This document shows, in pieces, positions 41,110 to 41,466 of a stretch of DNA of 41,466 nt (positions are counted from its first letter, which is position 1; the number at the start of each line of letters is the position of its first letter). The translations under genes were made by a program, and so were the position numbers. The notes below the pieces were generated by a model, which was not told the DNA's origin, searched no databases, and worked only from the letters and a program-made list of their open reading frames with translations. The DNA is from Candidatus Woesearchaeota archaeon. Its GTDB lineage: Archaea > Nanobdellota > Nanobdellia > Woesearchaeales > GW2011-AR9. The stretch is from the NCBI GenBank assembly GCA_016214025.1, contig JACRPH010000019.1, forward strand, positions 1 to 41,466, given 5' to 3'.

Positions 41110-41120
41110 TATATATAATT
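41110..41120 (-). promoter_or_regulatory. TATA box for the NFACT gene
   Basis: AATTATATATA on the minus strand is centred 29 bp upstream of the ATG at 41086, giving a nearly leaderless mRNA and deciding the start. Confidence 0.65.
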
Positions 41121-41151
41121 AACCGACGCATTTATTCATAATATAAACAAT

Positions 41152-41262
41152 AGCGCCCGGAGGGACTCGAACCCTCGAATGATCGCTGTCTTCTTTTCAT
41201 TGCCTTTCGGCTCATCCTAGCGGATCTGCAGGCGATTACCTTAGCCGCTTGGTGACGGGCGC
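41152..41262 (-). tRNA. tRNA-Cys(GCA) with one intron
   Basis: Acceptor GCGCCCG/CGGGCGC, discriminator T as usual for Cys. D-arm ACCAAGCGGCTAAGGT. Anticodon stem ATCGC/GCGAT with the loop CTGCAG-A (anticodon GCA) and a 38-nt intron. T-arm GAGGG TTCGAGT CCCTC without an intron. The mature length is 73 nt. Confidence 0.88.
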
Positions 41263-41289
41263 TTAAATAGTGTTTTAATATGATTTCTT

Positions 41290-41299
41290 TATATAATTT
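41290..41299 (-). promoter_or_regulatory. TATA box for tRNA-Cys
   Basis: AAATTATATA on the minus strand is centred about 32 bp upstream of the tRNA 5' end. Confidence 0.5.
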
Positions 41300-41466
41300 T
41301 CGAAGTAAAAATTCAAGAGCTAAGTATTATAATTTCGTATTTCCATTCCGGTCTATGACCGGTGGCGTAAAATTCTTGTAGTTTAACGTATTTCTAAAGA
41401 AAGAAGACAAGAAACAAAAGCCATTAGGCCCTTGTTTTCCTGTAAACAAGCCTTGTTTAGCGGTAG
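41300..41466. other. terminal stretch without a recognisable gene
   Basis: I see no ORF. There is a hairpin CCGGTC(TAT)GACCGG near 41357-41371 and another, CTTGTTT...AAACAAG, near 41432-41451. TTGTTTAGC at the very end recalls the start of the structured repeat ends, but there is too little sequence to tell. Confidence 0.3.

Overview
This window is archaeal and most likely comes from an uncultivated DPANN-type archaeon (Woesearchaeota/Pacearchaeota-like; the phylum is inferred, not proven). The evidence is an archaeal RNA polymerase/ribosomal operon (rpoH, split rpoB, split rpoA, L30e, archaeal NusA, uS12, uS7), TATA boxes 24-34 bp upstream of many starts, six tRNA genes that all carry introns, an intein in RpoA'', and very large secreted proteins of the kind common in these lineages.

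Layout. 1-2.2 kb: the end of a multi-pass membrane protein, a tiny membrane protein, a decayed toxin-antitoxin pair and a broken BRO/antirepressor gene. 2.2-6.35 kb (minus strand): an alanine-rich, coiled-coil secreted protein split into three frames, one break being an exact 52-bp tandem duplication. 6.25-15 kb (minus strand): the most unusual part, an array in which the same short signal-peptide leader gene recurs six times. Each copy is followed within a few bases by a different gene: two DUF1016/YhcG-type PD-(D/E)XK nucleases, three AlbA_2/Schlafen-like ATPase regulators with nearly identical N-termini and divergent C-termini, and the broken secreted protein. Helically phased 10-11 bp triple repeats sit at the 3' ends of the AlbA_2 genes. 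A graveyard of relic 3' ends occupies 13.9-15.0 kb. 15-20.9 kb: a two-gene operon of giant envelope proteins. 21-22.5 kb: a DUF4258/YgiT-AbrB toxin-antitoxin pair, small Cys-rich and C39-like ORFs, and the first copy of a structured, covarying repeat element.

22.5-33.6 kb (minus strand): the RNAP operon followed by L30e-NusA-S12-S7. It appears to be transcribed from a TATA box upstream of a structured leader RNA, tRNA-Asp and tRNA-Lys. 33.3-34.3 kb: five intron-bearing tRNAs (Lys, Asp, His, Gly, Ile); a sixth (Cys) lies at 41.2 kb. Several have introns in the T-loop or D-loop as well as the anticodon loop. 34.4-36.1 kb: an unknown gene, an HTH regulator and the second copy of the structured element. 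36.2-38.9 kb (plus strand): an unassigned operon of one Cys-motif protein and two paralogous radical-SAM proteins. 39.1-41.1 kb: NAD(P)H-hydrate dehydratase facing an NFACT/RqcH-like protein that lacks the C-terminal NFACT-R domain.

How it fits together: the right half is housekeeping (transcription, translation, repair of damaged NAD(P)H, ribosome-associated quality control). The left half is an accessory and surface region shaped by repeated recombination, where accessory genes sit directly on the stop codons of secreted-protein genes. The leader-cassette array, the phased 3' repeats and the covarying repeat element are the best candidates for undescribed biology.
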